From the NCBI RefSeq assembly GCF_902859915.1, contig NZ_CADIKK010000052.1, positions 1 to 34,053 of the forward strand: DNA of 34,053 bases. The letters are read 5' to 3'. A program made the position numbers and the translations under genes. Source of the stretch: Paraburkholderia ultramafica (lineage in GTDB: Bacteria; Pseudomonadota; Gammaproteobacteria; Burkholderiales; Burkholderiaceae). The notes under the pieces are model-generated. The model was not told the DNA's origin. It saw only the letters and a list, made by a program, of their open reading frames with translations, and did not search any database. Positions 24,243-32,847 of this stretch are shown piece after piece. Every line of letters begins with the position of its first letter. The stretch's first letter is position 1.

Positions 24243-25733
24243 TCAGTTCGTCGACGGCCACTCGGTCCGCGTATCCAGCGGATAAACCGGCCGCTTCACA
24301 TGCTTGAATGCGAACAGCCCGTAATCCGAACTCGTCACGCCACGGCTATCACACTCCACCAGCGCCGCCGCGATCGGCACGAAAACCGGCCGGCAATACA
24401 TGCGCGATTTGAGCAGCAGGAACCGCGCGCGACGCGGATCGATGCCGACGCTCTCGAACACGCCGAGATCCCACGGTTCGTGCGTGCGCTCGGTCATCAC
24501 GAGTTTCACGGTGCCCGTGTCGAGTACCGCGGCACGTCCCATGAACGCGCGCTGGCCGGTGTAAGTCGGACCGCTGATCACGTATTCGCCGTCGGTCAGC
24601 GCACGCACCACGCCGGTCACGGCAAGCGGCGGACGCGGCGTCAACGCGTCGCTCGCGACCTTGTTGCCGATCGTCAGCGTCACCGTGCTGCCGACGCCCG
24701 CCGACATCAACGCCGCGACCGCTTGCGGATCGCACAACGGCCCGCTGATGATGCCTTCGAGCTTCTGTTTCAACGCTTCCTCGAGCAGATCCATCGTGTC
24801 GCATGTGCCGCCCGACATGCAGTTGTCGCCGTGATCGAGCAACAGCACGGGCTTGTCGGCGCCCTGCGCGAGCGCCGCCGCTTGCGCAACCGACTCCGCG
24901 AGCGGCGCGCTGCGATAGACGAAATCTTCGCGCTCATCCCAGATCTGCCGGGCGATGCGCTCCGCCACCGCTTCGGCCTGGGCGCGCTCGCCGTTGCCCA
25001 CCACGACGACGCTGATGCACGGCCCGGCGATATCGGCCAGCGAGAAGCCGGACAACACCGACACCGCCAGCATGCCGTCGGCCTCGGCCGCGCGCGCCGC
25101 GTCCACCGCGCGCTTCATCGCGCCTTCGGCGGTCGCGCTGCGCAGCGTATGCGTGAGCAGCGGCGGCTGGCGCCATGCGATCACCGGCTTCGTCTTGCCG
25201 TGGACCAGCTCGAACAGCAGACGCGCCGCGTGCGCGCCGGTCTCGTACATATCGACGTGCGGATAGGTTTTGAAGCTGACGATCACGTCGGCGTTGTCGA
25301 TCATCTTCTGCGTGACGTTGCCGTGCAGATCGAGGGCGACCGCGATCGGCGCATCCGGCAGCAATGCGCGCACGCGTTCTAGCAGATCACCTTCGCCGTC
25401 GTTCGAATATTCGGCAACCATTGCGCCGTGCAGGTCGAGCATCACCGCGTCGCAGTCGGTTGCAGCCGCCACGATCGCGTCGCAGATCGCATCGTAAGCG
25501 GCGGCCTCGACCGGTCCGCTCGGATTCGCCGACGCGGACACCGGCGTCACGATCTCGGCGTGTTCGTGCTCGGCGGCCTCGATGAACGCGGCCATCGCCG
25601 TCTGCATGCCCTTGTTTTCGTTGAACGCGTCTTCGCCATAGCTCGGACCGTTGCGGCCGAATGCAGCCAGCGGCGTCGCGACCGGCGAGAACGTGTTGGT
25701 CTCGTGATTCATCCGTGCGATAAGGATCTTCAT
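24243..25733 (-). CDS. M81-family metallopeptidase (MlrC-like)
   Basis: A 496-residue protein of the M81 (microcystinase C, MlrC) family, zinc enzymes that cleave small linear peptides or amides. Landmarks: MKILIARMNHETNTFSPV at the N-terminus, VMLDLHGAMVAE (about 98-108), VALDLHGNVTQKM (132-144), FKTYPHVDMYETG (154-166) and LLLDHGDNCMSGGTCDTMD further on, followed by the C-terminal domain with GPTYTGQRAFMG. The start at 25733 overlaps the hydrolase stop as ATGA. It is the last gene of the importer operon and probably works on the imported compound or its hydrolysis product. It is not expected to target microcystin specifically; most soil relatives have unknown substrates. Confidence 0.9.
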   Translation of the reverse strand: MKILIARMNHETNTFSPVATPLAAFGRNGPSYGEDAFNENKGMQTAMAAFIEAAEHEHAEIVTPVSASANPSGPVEAAAYDAICDAIVAAATDCDAVMLDLHGAMVAEYSNDGEGDLLERVRALLPDAPIAVALDLHGNVTQKMIDNADVIVSFKTYPHVDMYETGAHAARLLFELVHGKTKPVIAWRQPPLLTHTLRSATAEGAMKRAVDAARAAEADGMLAVSVLSGFSLADIAGPCISVVVVGNGERAQAEAVAERIARQIWDEREDFVYRSAPLAESVAQAAALAQGADKPVLLLDHGDNCMSGGTCDTMDLLEEALKQKLEGIISGPLCDPQAVAALMSAGVGSTVTLTIGNKVASDALTPRPPLAVTGVVRALTDGEYVISGPTYTGQRAFMGRAAVLDTGTVKLVMTERTHEPWDLGVFESVGIDPRRARFLLLKSRMYCRPVFVPIAAALVECDSRGVTSSDYGLFAFKHVKRPVYPLDTRTEWPSTN

Positions 25734-27010
25734 GTGTTTGCGCTCCCTACTTTTAGCGCGGCGTCCAGCATCGCCTGCAATAGCACGTTGCAACCGGCTT
25801 CCAGATGATCCGCGCGCGCGTCTTCGATTTCGTTGTGGCTGATGCCGTCCTTGCATGGCACGAAGATCATCGCTGCGGGCGCGACTCGCGCCAGGTAGAC
25901 TGCGTCGTGCCCTGCGCCGCTGATGACGTCCATCGACGAAACGCCGAGCGTGTCCGCGCCCTGTTTCACCGCCGCGACCAGTTCCGCCGCGAACGGCTGC
26001 GGCGGGAAATACACGACCTGGTCGACGTCGACCGCAATGCCGGTCTTCTCGCCCGCCACCGAGCACGCGGCGCGCAATGCATTGTCCATTGCGGTGAGCG
26101 TCGCATCGTCGGCGGCACGCAGATCGACCGTGAACGTCACCCGGCCCGGAATCACGTTGCGCGAATTCGGATGCACGTCGAGCCAGCCTACTGTGCCACG
26201 GCCATGCGGCGCGTGAGCGAGTGCGATGCGATTGACCGCGTGAATCAGATCCGCTGCGACGAGCAGCGCGTCGCGACGCAACGCCATCGGCGTCGGTCCC
26301 GCATGCGCTTCCATGCCATGCACCGTCACATCGTACCAGCGTTGGCCGAGCGCGCCTTGCACTACGCCGATGGTTTTGTCGTGCGCTTCCAGCACCGGCC
26401 CCTGCTCGATATGCGCTTCGAAATACGCGCCGACGGTATGCGGTTTTTCGTTCTCACCGGCATAGCCGATCGCCGCGAGCGCGTCCCGCACCGAGACGCC
26501 CTCGCGATCGCATTGCCCGAGCGCATGCTCCAGCGTGAACGCGCCGGCGAACACACCCGAGCCCATCATCACCGGCACGAAGCGCGAACCCTCCTCGTTG
26601 GTCCACACCGCGACTTCCAGTGGCGCGAGCGTCTGCACGTTGGCATCGGCCAGCGTGCGCAGCACTTCGAGACCCGCCAGCACGCCGTAGTTGCCGTCGA
26701 ACTTGCCGCCCGTCGGTTGCGTGTCGATATGGCTGCCGGTCATCACCGGCGGCAGGTCGTCGCGCAAACCGGCGCGACGCGCGAAGATATTGCCGATCGC
26801 ATCGACCCGCACGCTGCAGCCGATCTCTTTCGCCCACGCGATGAAGAGATCACGTGCCTGGCGGTCCAGCTCCGTCAGCGCGAGCCGGCACACACCGCCT
26901 TTATCGGTGGCGCCGATCTGCGCGAGCTGCATGAGACTGCGCCAGAGGCGCGCGCCGTCGACTCGCAGATCGGCGGGCGTCGCGACGGTTGTTGGTTCAT
27001 GAACCTGCAT
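25730..27010 (-). CDS. Zn-dependent hydrolase, N-carbamoyl-L-amino-acid hydrolase/allantoate amidohydrolase family (M20)
   Basis: A 426-residue M20-family amidase of the hydantoinase/carbamoylase group, which removes carbamoyl groups from N-carbamoyl-amino acids, allantoate, ureidoglycine or beta-ureidopropionate. Metal-site residues are visible: His94 (TGSHIDTQPTGG), Asp105 (GKFDGNYGV), Glu139/140 (WTNEEGSRFVP), the His of AYFEAHIEQGPVLE and the His of SGAGHDAVYLA. The dimerisation-domain motif GMEAHAGPTPMALRRDAL is also present. The start at 27010 is favoured by GAGGAAA six to twelve bases upstream; an in-frame ATG at 27040 is less likely. It follows livF by 33 bases and overlaps the M81 gene by four. 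Exact substrate not decidable. Confidence 0.92.
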   Translation of the reverse strand: MQVHEPTTVATPADLRVDGARLWRSLMQLAQIGATDKGGVCRLALTELDRQARDLFIAWAKEIGCSVRVDAIGNIFARRAGLRDDLPPVMTGSHIDTQPTGGKFDGNYGVLAGLEVLRTLADANVQTLAPLEVAVWTNEEGSRFVPVMMGSGVFAGAFTLEHALGQCDREGVSVRDALAAIGYAGENEKPHTVGAYFEAHIEQGPVLEAHDKTIGVVQGALGQRWYDVTVHGMEAHAGPTPMALRRDALLVAADLIHAVNRIALAHAPHGRGTVGWLDVHPNSRNVIPGRVTFTVDLRAADDATLTAMDNALRAACSVAGEKTGIAVDVDQVVYFPPQPFAAELVAAVKQGADTLGVSSMDVISGAGHDAVYLARVAPAAMIFVPCKDGISHNEIEDARADHLEAGCNVLLQAMLDAALKVGSANT

Positions 27011-27043
27011 CGATGTTTCCTCATATTGAAGACGACGCAAGCG

Positions 27044-27745
27044 TCAAACGACGCCCACGCCGAGATAACGGTCCTTGATCGACTCGTCCGCGGAGAATGA
27101 CGCGTTGTCGCCCGAATAGACGATCACGCCTTGTTCGATGATGTAGTGGCGGTCCGCGAGTTGCGTGCAGACTTCGAGGTTCTGCTCGACCAGCAGAATC
27201 GCGACGCCCGCTTCGCGAATCAGCTTGAGCTGCGCGACGATTTCTTCGACGATCACCGGCGCGAGGCCTTCGACCGGCTCGTCGAGCATCAGCAAACGCG
27301 GGTGATTCATCAGCGCCCGGCCAATCGCGAGCATCTGCTGTTCGCCGCCGGACAGTTGTGCGCCACCGTTCGTGCGCCGTTCCTTGAGACGCGGAAAGAT
27401 GCAGTAGATGTTGTCCAGTTGCCACGGTGAATCCTTGCGTGCGCCGAGCCGCAAGTTTTCTTCGACCGTGAGCAGACGAAAGATGCCGCGATGCTCGGGC
27501 ACGAAGCACACGCCGCGCGACGCGATCTTGTGCGGCGGCATGCCGCCGATCTTCGCGCCATTGAACGTCACGGTGCCGCGCTGCGGCGTGACGACGCCGG
27601 CAATCGCCTTGAGCGTGGTCGACTTACCTGCGCCATTGCGGCCCAATAGCGTGATCGTTTCGCCGTCGCCGATCTGCAAGGACACGCCTTGCAGGATATG
27701 GCTCTTGCCGTAGAAGCCGTGAATCTGTTGCACGTCGAGAATCAT
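27044..27745 (-). CDS. livF: Branched-chain amino acid-type ABC transporter ATP-binding protein (LivF)
   Basis: A 233-residue ABC ATPase of the LivF class. Walker A GRNGAGKST is near residues 34-42, the signature LSGGEQQML and Walker B LLMLDEPVEGLAP follow, and the H-loop region is VEQNLE. The PEHRGIFRLLTVEENL segment is typical of LivF. The start at 27745 overlaps the livG stop by four bases. It energises import together with LivG. The symbol is by family; the transported substrate need not be a branched-chain amino acid, since related systems import urea, amides and aromatic acids. Confidence 0.94.
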   Translation of the reverse strand: MILDVQQIHGFYGKSHILQGVSLQIGDGETITLLGRNGAGKSTTLKAIAGVVTPQRGTVTFNGAKIGGMPPHKIASRGVCFVPEHRGIFRLLTVEENLRLGARKDSPWQLDNIYCIFPRLKERRTNGGAQLSGGEQQMLAIGRALMNHPRLLMLDEPVEGLAPVIVEEIVAQLKLIREAGVAILLVEQNLEVCTQLADRHYIIEQGVIVYSGDNASFSADESIKDRYLGVGVV

Positions 27746-28509
27746 GCGCGGCCTCCGGTGATCATGTTGCCGAGATAGGCGCTGCGCACACGCTCGTCGC
27801 CGCGGATGTCGTCCGGTCGCCCTTCCACCAGCACGCGGCCTTGCTGCATCACGGTGATCGTGTCGGAGATGTCCATCACGATGCCCATGTTGTGTTCGAT
27901 CAGCACGACCGTGTAATCGTCGCGCAGGCCGCGAATCAATTGCTTCATTTCGTCGAGATCGTCGATGCCCATGCCCGAGGTCGGCTCGTCCAGAAAGATC
28001 GCCTTGGGCCGCGCGGCGAGCGCCATGCCGACTTCGAGCCGCCGCTGCTGACCGTGCGACAGCGCGCCCGCCGACGCGTCGCCGAAACGCTGCAGCGCGA
28101 GTCGTTCGAGCACGCTGTCGAGGGTGTCCGCAAGTGTGAGCGCGCCGTGCGGCGGCGTCCACGCATTCAGCGCGCGCACTGCGTCGACGCCTTGCGCGGC
28201 GAGCCGCAGATTTTCGCGCACGCTCAGATTGGCAAACAGGCTGGTCACCTGAAACGACCGCGCGACGCCACGGCGCACGCGCTTATGGTCAGGCTCATGC
28301 GTGACGTCGTGACCGTCGAAGACGATCTTGCCTTCGGTAATGGGCAGCGTGCCGGTCAACACGTGAAAGAGCGTAGTCTTGCCCGCGCCGTTCGGACCGA
28401 TCACCGAATGCACCGTGCGCGGCATGATGCTCAGATTCACTTCGGAGAGCGCAGTGAATTTACCGTAGCGCTTCACGATGCCGCTCGCTCGCAGAATGGC
28501 TTCGCTCAT
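27742..28509 (-). CDS. livG: Branched-chain amino acid-type ABC transporter ATP-binding protein (LivG)
   Basis: A 255-residue ABC ATPase of the LivG class: Walker A GPNGAGKTT, signature LSHGQQRRLEVGMAL (the His-containing version seen in LivG), Walker B AIFLDEPTSGM and the H-loop LIEHNMGIVMDISD. ARSFQVTSLFANLSVRENL is the usual Q-loop segment. ATGA overlaps exist with both livM upstream and livF downstream, indicating coupled translation of the four transporter genes. Confidence 0.94.
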   Translation of the reverse strand: MSEAILRASGIVKRYGKFTALSEVNLSIMPRTVHSVIGPNGAGKTTLFHVLTGTLPITEGKIVFDGHDVTHEPDHKRVRRGVARSFQVTSLFANLSVRENLRLAAQGVDAVRALNAWTPPHGALTLADTLDSVLERLALQRFGDASAGALSHGQQRRLEVGMALAARPKAIFLDEPTSGMGIDDLDEMKQLIRGLRDDYTVVLIEHNMGIVMDISDTITVMQQGRVLVEGRPDDIRGDERVRSAYLGNMITGGRA

Positions 28510-29573
28510 GCGGCCTCCTTGCTTGCGCCGTTGTCTGCGTTGTTGTCTGCCTGGGCGGACGGCTTGCGGCGCAGCGCTTGCCAGATGCGCTCGCCCAGTC
28601 CCCAGAGCCCGCGCTGCATGAACAGGCTGACCGCGATCAACACGATGCCGAGCAGCAACAGCCAGCGTGGCCACAGCGTCGAAAGCCAGTCGGCGAACAG
28701 CACGTAGAACGCCGCCCCCAATACCGACGCGAACAGATTGGCCGTCCCGCCGATCACCGTCATCACCAGGATCATTTCGCTCGTGTGATAGTCGATGTTG
28801 GAGAGCGGCGCGATGCCGGTCATCAATGCATGCAGCGCGCCGGCGAGTCCCGTGACCGCGCCGGAGATCACGAACGCCATCAGCTTGAAGCGCTTGACGT
28901 CGTAGCCTACCGCGGCCGCACGCGCTTCGTTGTCGCGAATCGCGAGCAAGGTCCGGCCGAATATCGAATGCGACACGCGCATCAGCAGCCAGAACACCAC
29001 GAGGAATAACACCGCAACGAAGCCGTAGTATTGCCATGGCGATGTCAACGGCACGACGACTTTGCCAAACAGGCCCAGAGCAGGACGCGGAATGTCGAGC
29101 AGGCCGTTGTCGCCACCCGTCAGATCGGGCGTGGTGTAGGCGAGAAAATAGAACATTTGGCCGAACGCGAGCGTCAGCATTACGAAGTACGTACCACGCT
29201 GGCGAATCGAAAACCAGCCGACCAGCGCGGCGGCGGCCGCGCCGATCATGATGGACGCGAGCAACGCCACCGGCACCGGCAACGCGGTTTTGGTCAGCAC
29301 CAGTCCCGCGCAATAGCTACCGAGCCCGAAGAAAATGCCCTGCCCGAACGATAGCAAACCTGTGTGACCAAGCAGCAGATTGCAGCCGAGTGCGGCGAGC
29401 GCGAACACCAGCACTTCCGTGGCCAGCGATCCGGAGCGCAGCGTCAGCGGCAAGATGCACACGACCAGCAGCGCAAGCAGCAAAAAACGATAGCGATGCA
29501 GCGAGTGCTTCATGCCCTGTCGCGTCGATGAAGCGCGGACGCTTTGCACAGCGGTCTTTGAAGTGTCGATCAT
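28506..29573 (-). CDS. livM: Branched-chain amino acid-type ABC transporter permease (LivM)
   Basis: A 355-residue permease with about eight to ten transmembrane helices. Family landmarks are ALGCNLLLGHTGLLSFGQGIFFGLGSY, GWFSIRQRGTYFVMLTLAFGQMFYF, LTGGDNGLLDIPRP and the cytoplasmic EAA-like loop GRTLLAIRDNEARAAAVGYDVKRFKLMAFVISG. The ATG at 29573 overlaps the livH stop (ATGA). An internal ATG (residue 21, MKHSLHRYRF) is a possible alternative start. The C-terminal tail is Ala/Asn-rich and hydrophilic. Confidence 0.93.
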   Translation of the reverse strand: MIDTSKTAVQSVRASSTRQGMKHSLHRYRFLLLALLVVCILPLTLRSGSLATEVLVFALAALGCNLLLGHTGLLSFGQGIFFGLGSYCAGLVLTKTALPVPVALLASIMIGAAAAALVGWFSIRQRGTYFVMLTLAFGQMFYFLAYTTPDLTGGDNGLLDIPRPALGLFGKVVVPLTSPWQYYGFVAVLFLVVFWLLMRVSHSIFGRTLLAIRDNEARAAAVGYDVKRFKLMAFVISGAVTGLAGALHALMTGIAPLSNIDYHTSEMILVMTVIGGTANLFASVLGAAFYVLFADWLSTLWPRWLLLLGIVLIAVSLFMQRGLWGLGERIWQALRRKPSAQADNNADNGASKEAA

Positions 29574-30430
29574 GCGGCCCTCCCGAGCAAACCGTTCGGA
29601 CGCAGCAAGAGAACCGCGGCCATCGCGACGTAGATCATCAGCCGTGCGCCTTCGGGCCACAACGTGCTCATCACGCTTTGCACGATCCCCACCAGCAGAC
29701 CACCGACGAGCGCGCCGAGAAAATTGCCCATCCCGCCAACCACGACCACGACGAACGCGACGCTGAGCGCCTCGATGCCCATAAACGGATCGACGCCGCG
29801 AATCGGGGCGGCAAGCACGCCCGCCAGCGCAGCGGTCGCGGCACCGAGCGCGAACACGAGGCTGAAAACGCGCAATACGTTGATACCGAGCAGCGACACC
29901 ATCTCGGTCGATTCGCTGCCCGCGCGCACCGCGCTGCCGAGTCGCGTGCCCTCCAGCACCCACCACAAAAGCGCGGCCAGCACGGCGGTGATGCCGATCA
30001 CGAACAAGCGGTACTTCGGGTACACGAAGCTGCCCCAGATCACCACGCCGTTCAGGATATCGGGAACCGCGACGTTATCGCCGAGCGGCCCCCAGACCAG
30101 GATCGCGCATTCCTGCACGACGAGTGCGAGGCCGACGGTCACGAGAATATGAAACTCGTGCTGCTGCGCATAAACGTGCCGCAGAATCAGTTTCTCGACG
30201 ACCCACGCCAGCGCGCCGCCCACAATCGGTACGACGATCAGCGCGGCCCAGAAACTCATCGACCACTGCATCGCCTGATAGCAGAAGTAGGCGCCGAGCA
30301 GATAGAACGCGCCGTGCGCGAAATTCACGAAGCGCAGCAGGCCGAATACGATCGACAAACCGACCGCGAGCAGGAAATACAGCATCCCCACTCCGATGCC
30401 GTTGACGATCTGCAGAAGATAAACGTTCAT
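29570..30430 (-). CDS. livH: Branched-chain amino acid-type ABC transporter permease (LivH)
   Basis: A 286-residue permease with about eight helices. It begins MNVYLLQIVNGIGVGMLYFLLAVGLSIVFGLLRFVNFAHGAFYLLGAY, characteristic of LivH, and has GSAVRAGSESTEMVSLLGINV (EAA-like loop), VVVGGMGNFLGALVGGLLVG and a final VLLLRPNGLLGR. It pairs with LivM to form the membrane channel. The gene starts 87 bases after the binding-protein gene ends. Confidence 0.94.
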   Translation of the reverse strand: MNVYLLQIVNGIGVGMLYFLLAVGLSIVFGLLRFVNFAHGAFYLLGAYFCYQAMQWSMSFWAALIVVPIVGGALAWVVEKLILRHVYAQQHEFHILVTVGLALVVQECAILVWGPLGDNVAVPDILNGVVIWGSFVYPKYRLFVIGITAVLAALLWWVLEGTRLGSAVRAGSESTEMVSLLGINVLRVFSLVFALGAATAALAGVLAAPIRGVDPFMGIEALSVAFVVVVVGGMGNFLGALVGGLLVGIVQSVMSTLWPEGARLMIYVAMAAVLLLRPNGLLGRAA

Positions 30431-30517
30431 GGCGTCCTTCTGATGGGTATGGCGAAGAAGTGTCGCGATGCAGCCTCGCGCGACGAACGTGCCACGCTCG
30501 TGGGCGGCACAAAGGCG

Positions 30518-31726
30518 TCACGTCATCTTGCAGCCGGTCTTGTCGAGCGACAGGAAGGACTGACCGGAACTCACGATGTCCGCGTAGTCGTCGGCGTTTT
30601 TCATCTTGCTCTTCGCCTTGCCCTTCAACAGATAGTAGTTCTTCAGCACCTGATGATCGCCTGCGCGGACTTCCTCCCGACCGGTCAGACCGTCGTATTT
30701 CATGCCCTCGAGCGCGGTGACCACCTTCTTCGGATCGACCGTGCCCGCCTTGATGATGCCGTCGAGCAGGATCTTCGTGCAGATATAGGAACCTGCGAGG
30801 CTGTAGTTGGGGTTTGCCTTGAACGCGGCGTTGGCGCGCTTGACGAGATCGTGATTGAGCGGCGAATCGATGCCGTGCCAATACTGCGCGCCGAAATAGA
30901 CGCCTTCGCACAGGTCCGCACCAAGCGATTCGAATTGCTCGAGGCCGGACGCCCACGCCATCAGGATCGTGCAATTGTTCTTCATGCCGAAGCTCACGGC
31001 CTGGCGCAGCGTATCGGACGACTGCGAGCCGAAGTTCAGAATCAGCAGGACGTCGGGCTTCGCGGCGACGGCATTCGTCAGGTAGCCGCTGAATTCCTTC
31101 TCGTTGAGCGAGTGGTAGCTGTTGCCCACATGCTCGATGCCTTTTTCCTTGAAGATCGCCTTGGCTGCCGACAGCAACCCGTCGCCGAACACATATTGCG
31201 GCGTAATGGTGTACCAGCGTTTTGCTTTGGGCAACGTCTGGATCAGTGGACGCACCGTCTGTTCGATCGCGCCGTAGGTCGGCACCGACCAGCGGAACGT
31301 GGCTGCGTTGCAGTCCTTGCCGGTGATTTCGTCCGCGCCCGCAGTCGTGATGAAAATGCCGCCGGCTTTCTGCACTTCCTTGCCCATCGCCAATGCTTCG
31401 GAGGACAGAATACCGCCGGCACAGAAGCGCGCGTTCTTCTGCTGCGCGATTTCCTGCACGCGACGCACCGCCGTTGCGGGTTTGCCTTCCGTGTCGAGCG
31501 CCGTATATGCGAGCGGTTGGCCGAGGACCTTGCCGTACTGCTCGATGGCGAGCTTCATGCCGAGGTCGGCGTATTTGCCGTTCGCGGCGAACGGTCCCGA
31601 CATCGGCACCGGACATGCGAACTGCACAGTACCGGCCTGCGCGAACGCGCTTCGCGCGACCAGCGAGCCCAACGTCCCCGGAACGGCCGACAACGCGGCC
31701 AGCTTCAACATATTTCGGCGATTCAA
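30518..31726 (-). CDS. ABC transporter periplasmic binding protein (Leu/Ile/Val-type)
   Basis: A 402-residue solute-binding protein of the Peripla_BP_6 type. The N-terminus after a TTG start reads NRRNMLKLAALSAVPG...SAFAQAG, a twin-arginine-like export signal with an AxA cleavage site near residue 30. The mature part begins VQFACPVPMSGPFAANGKYADLGMKLAIEQYG, with later GGILSSEALAMGKEVQKAGG and the ITPQYVFGDGLL segment typical of the fold. Longer ATG-started forms (31828) would add an unlikely leader; the ATG at 31711 lies too far from the ribosome site and would lose both arginines. It is the first gene of the importer operon and sets substrate specificity, which is unknown. Confidence 0.92.
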   Translation of the reverse strand: MNRRNMLKLAALSAVPGTLGSLVARSAFAQAGTVQFACPVPMSGPFAANGKYADLGMKLAIEQYGKVLGQPLAYTALDTEGKPATAVRRVQEIAQQKNARFCAGGILSSEALAMGKEVQKAGGIFITTAGADEITGKDCNAATFRWSVPTYGAIEQTVRPLIQTLPKAKRWYTITPQYVFGDGLLSAAKAIFKEKGIEHVGNSYHSLNEKEFSGYLTNAVAAKPDVLLILNFGSQSSDTLRQAVSFGMKNNCTILMAWASGLEQFESLGADLCEGVYFGAQYWHGIDSPLNHDLVKRANAAFKANPNYSLAGSYICTKILLDGIIKAGTVDPKKVVTALEGMKYDGLTGREEVRAGDHQVLKNYYLLKGKAKSKMKNADDYADIVSSGQSFLSLDKTGCKMT

Positions 31727-31733
31727 AATGACG

Positions 31734-31739
31734 CTCCTT
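31734..31739 (-). promoter_or_regulatory. Ribosome-binding site fixing the TTG start of the binding protein
   Basis: AAGGAG on the minus strand ends 7 bases before the TTG at 31726-31724. The next ATG (31711) would be 22 bases away and no other start fits, so the non-ATG start is supported. Confidence 0.75.
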
Positions 31740-31843
31740 AGAAAAGAGACACGCACTGACCGGCTACGAAACTGCACGCACCACGCGAACGACTGCTTGA
31801 GCTTGCTGGCCGCCTTGAAGTTTTCCACCTCTTCGGCTTTGTT

Positions 31844-31863
31844 CTATTTATCATGATAAATAG
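31844..31863. promoter_or_regulatory. Perfect 20-bp palindrome in the divergent control region
   Basis: CTATTTATCATGATAAATAG is an exact palindrome between the GntR-type regulator gene and the importer operon, about 118 bases before the binding-protein start. It is AT-rich in a GC-rich background. FCD-type GntR regulators bind short palindromes in such divergent regions, so it is a good candidate operator. Confidence 0.6.
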
Positions 31864-32001
31864 GTTGGACTTGATCGTAGGTACAATAAATTCGGGTGTC
31901 AATAAGGCAAAATTCCTGGCCGTATCTGGGCGTCGCTCCTGACCGTGAAGTAGCCGGCGGGTCGATCGAAGATCGTGCAGGACAAACTGGGAGCATCGAA
32001 T

Positions 32002-32847
32002 ATGGCCATGGTCCGAGCCAAGGCTGGCGCCGCGATCGAGATCAAGCAGCAAAAGCGCGGCGATCTGGTTGCGGAGGAAATCAAGCGGCTCATCACGGAG
32101 AAAGACCTGAAGCCGGGTGATCGGCTGCCGCGCGAGGTGGAACTGCAGCAGCTCTTCTCAGTGAGCAAGAGTACGATCCGCGAGGCGTTGAAGTCGCTCG
32201 AGGTGCAAGGTCTGATCAGGGTGACGACCGGTCCGAGCGGCGGCGGCATGGTGGTTGAAGTGCCGCTCGATCGCACGTTGCAGCTTTTACAGAACTACCT
32301 GTTCTTCAAGGACGTCTCGATCGATGACATTTACACCGTGCGTAAGCTGCTCGAGCCGGAACTCGCGGCGGGAGCTGTACCGCATCTGACGGAACAGGAC
32401 TTCGACGCGCTCGAAGCGAGCATTGCGTGTTGCGATCGACCGGCGTCCGCGCATGGCGGCCAGGACATCGTGCGGCAACGTCAGGAAGACGTGAACTTTC
32501 ATGACATTCTGGCAGCCGCGAATCCGAATCCGTTTCTGCGTTTCAGTTGCGAGCTGATCAATGAAATGATCCGGCAGCTAATCGAGTTTCGTAACGATAC
32601 GCCGCAAGCCGAACATGAGCGGTTCGGTCAGGCGAACGTCAAGATTCACAAGGCGATTACGAAAGCGGCACGTGAGCGCGACGTCGAGAAGGTGCGTGAG
32701 TTGATGGTGATCCACATGACCGAAGCGCCGCGCTACGTAAAGCGGATGAAGGGCAAACTGCGGGGGCGTCTGATTCTGGATTCGGAGATTCGTCGGCGGA
32801 TTCGGGCGCGTAGTGTGACGCCATCGGACGAGGGAGTTGAGGAGTGA
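32002..32847 (+). CDS. GntR-family (FadR/FCD-type) transcriptional regulator
   Basis: A 281-residue regulator. The N-terminal winged helix has LVAEEIKRLITEKDLKPGDRLPREVELQQLFSVSKSTIREALKSLEVQGLIRV (about 27-80). The C-terminal FCD domain begins IDDIYTVRKLLEPELAAGAV and has likely metal-ligand histidines in VNFHDILAA, NVKIHKAITKAA and MVIHMTEAP. The ATG at 32002 has GGGAG eight bases upstream; a GTG at 31975 is also in frame but has no better site. It is divergent from the importer/hydrolase operon and probably controls it in response to a small acid or amide. Confidence 0.92.
   Translation: MAMVRAKAGAAIEIKQQKRGDLVAEEIKRLITEKDLKPGDRLPREVELQQLFSVSKSTIREALKSLEVQGLIRVTTGPSGGGMVVEVPLDRTLQLLQNYLFFKDVSIDDIYTVRKLLEPELAAGAVPHLTEQDFDALEASIACCDRPASAHGGQDIVRQRQEDVNFHDILAAANPNPFLRFSCELINEMIRQLIEFRNDTPQAEHERFGQANVKIHKAITKAARERDVEKVRELMVIHMTEAPRYVKRMKGKLRGRLILDSEIRRRIRARSVTPSDEGVEE

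Noticed and set aside
29390..31741. 783-codon plus-strand open frame opposite the binding protein and LivH genes
   Set aside because: Composition (His/Arg/Asp/Glu/Ala-rich, no hydrophobic core) and lack of motifs mark it as antisense of well-supported genes.
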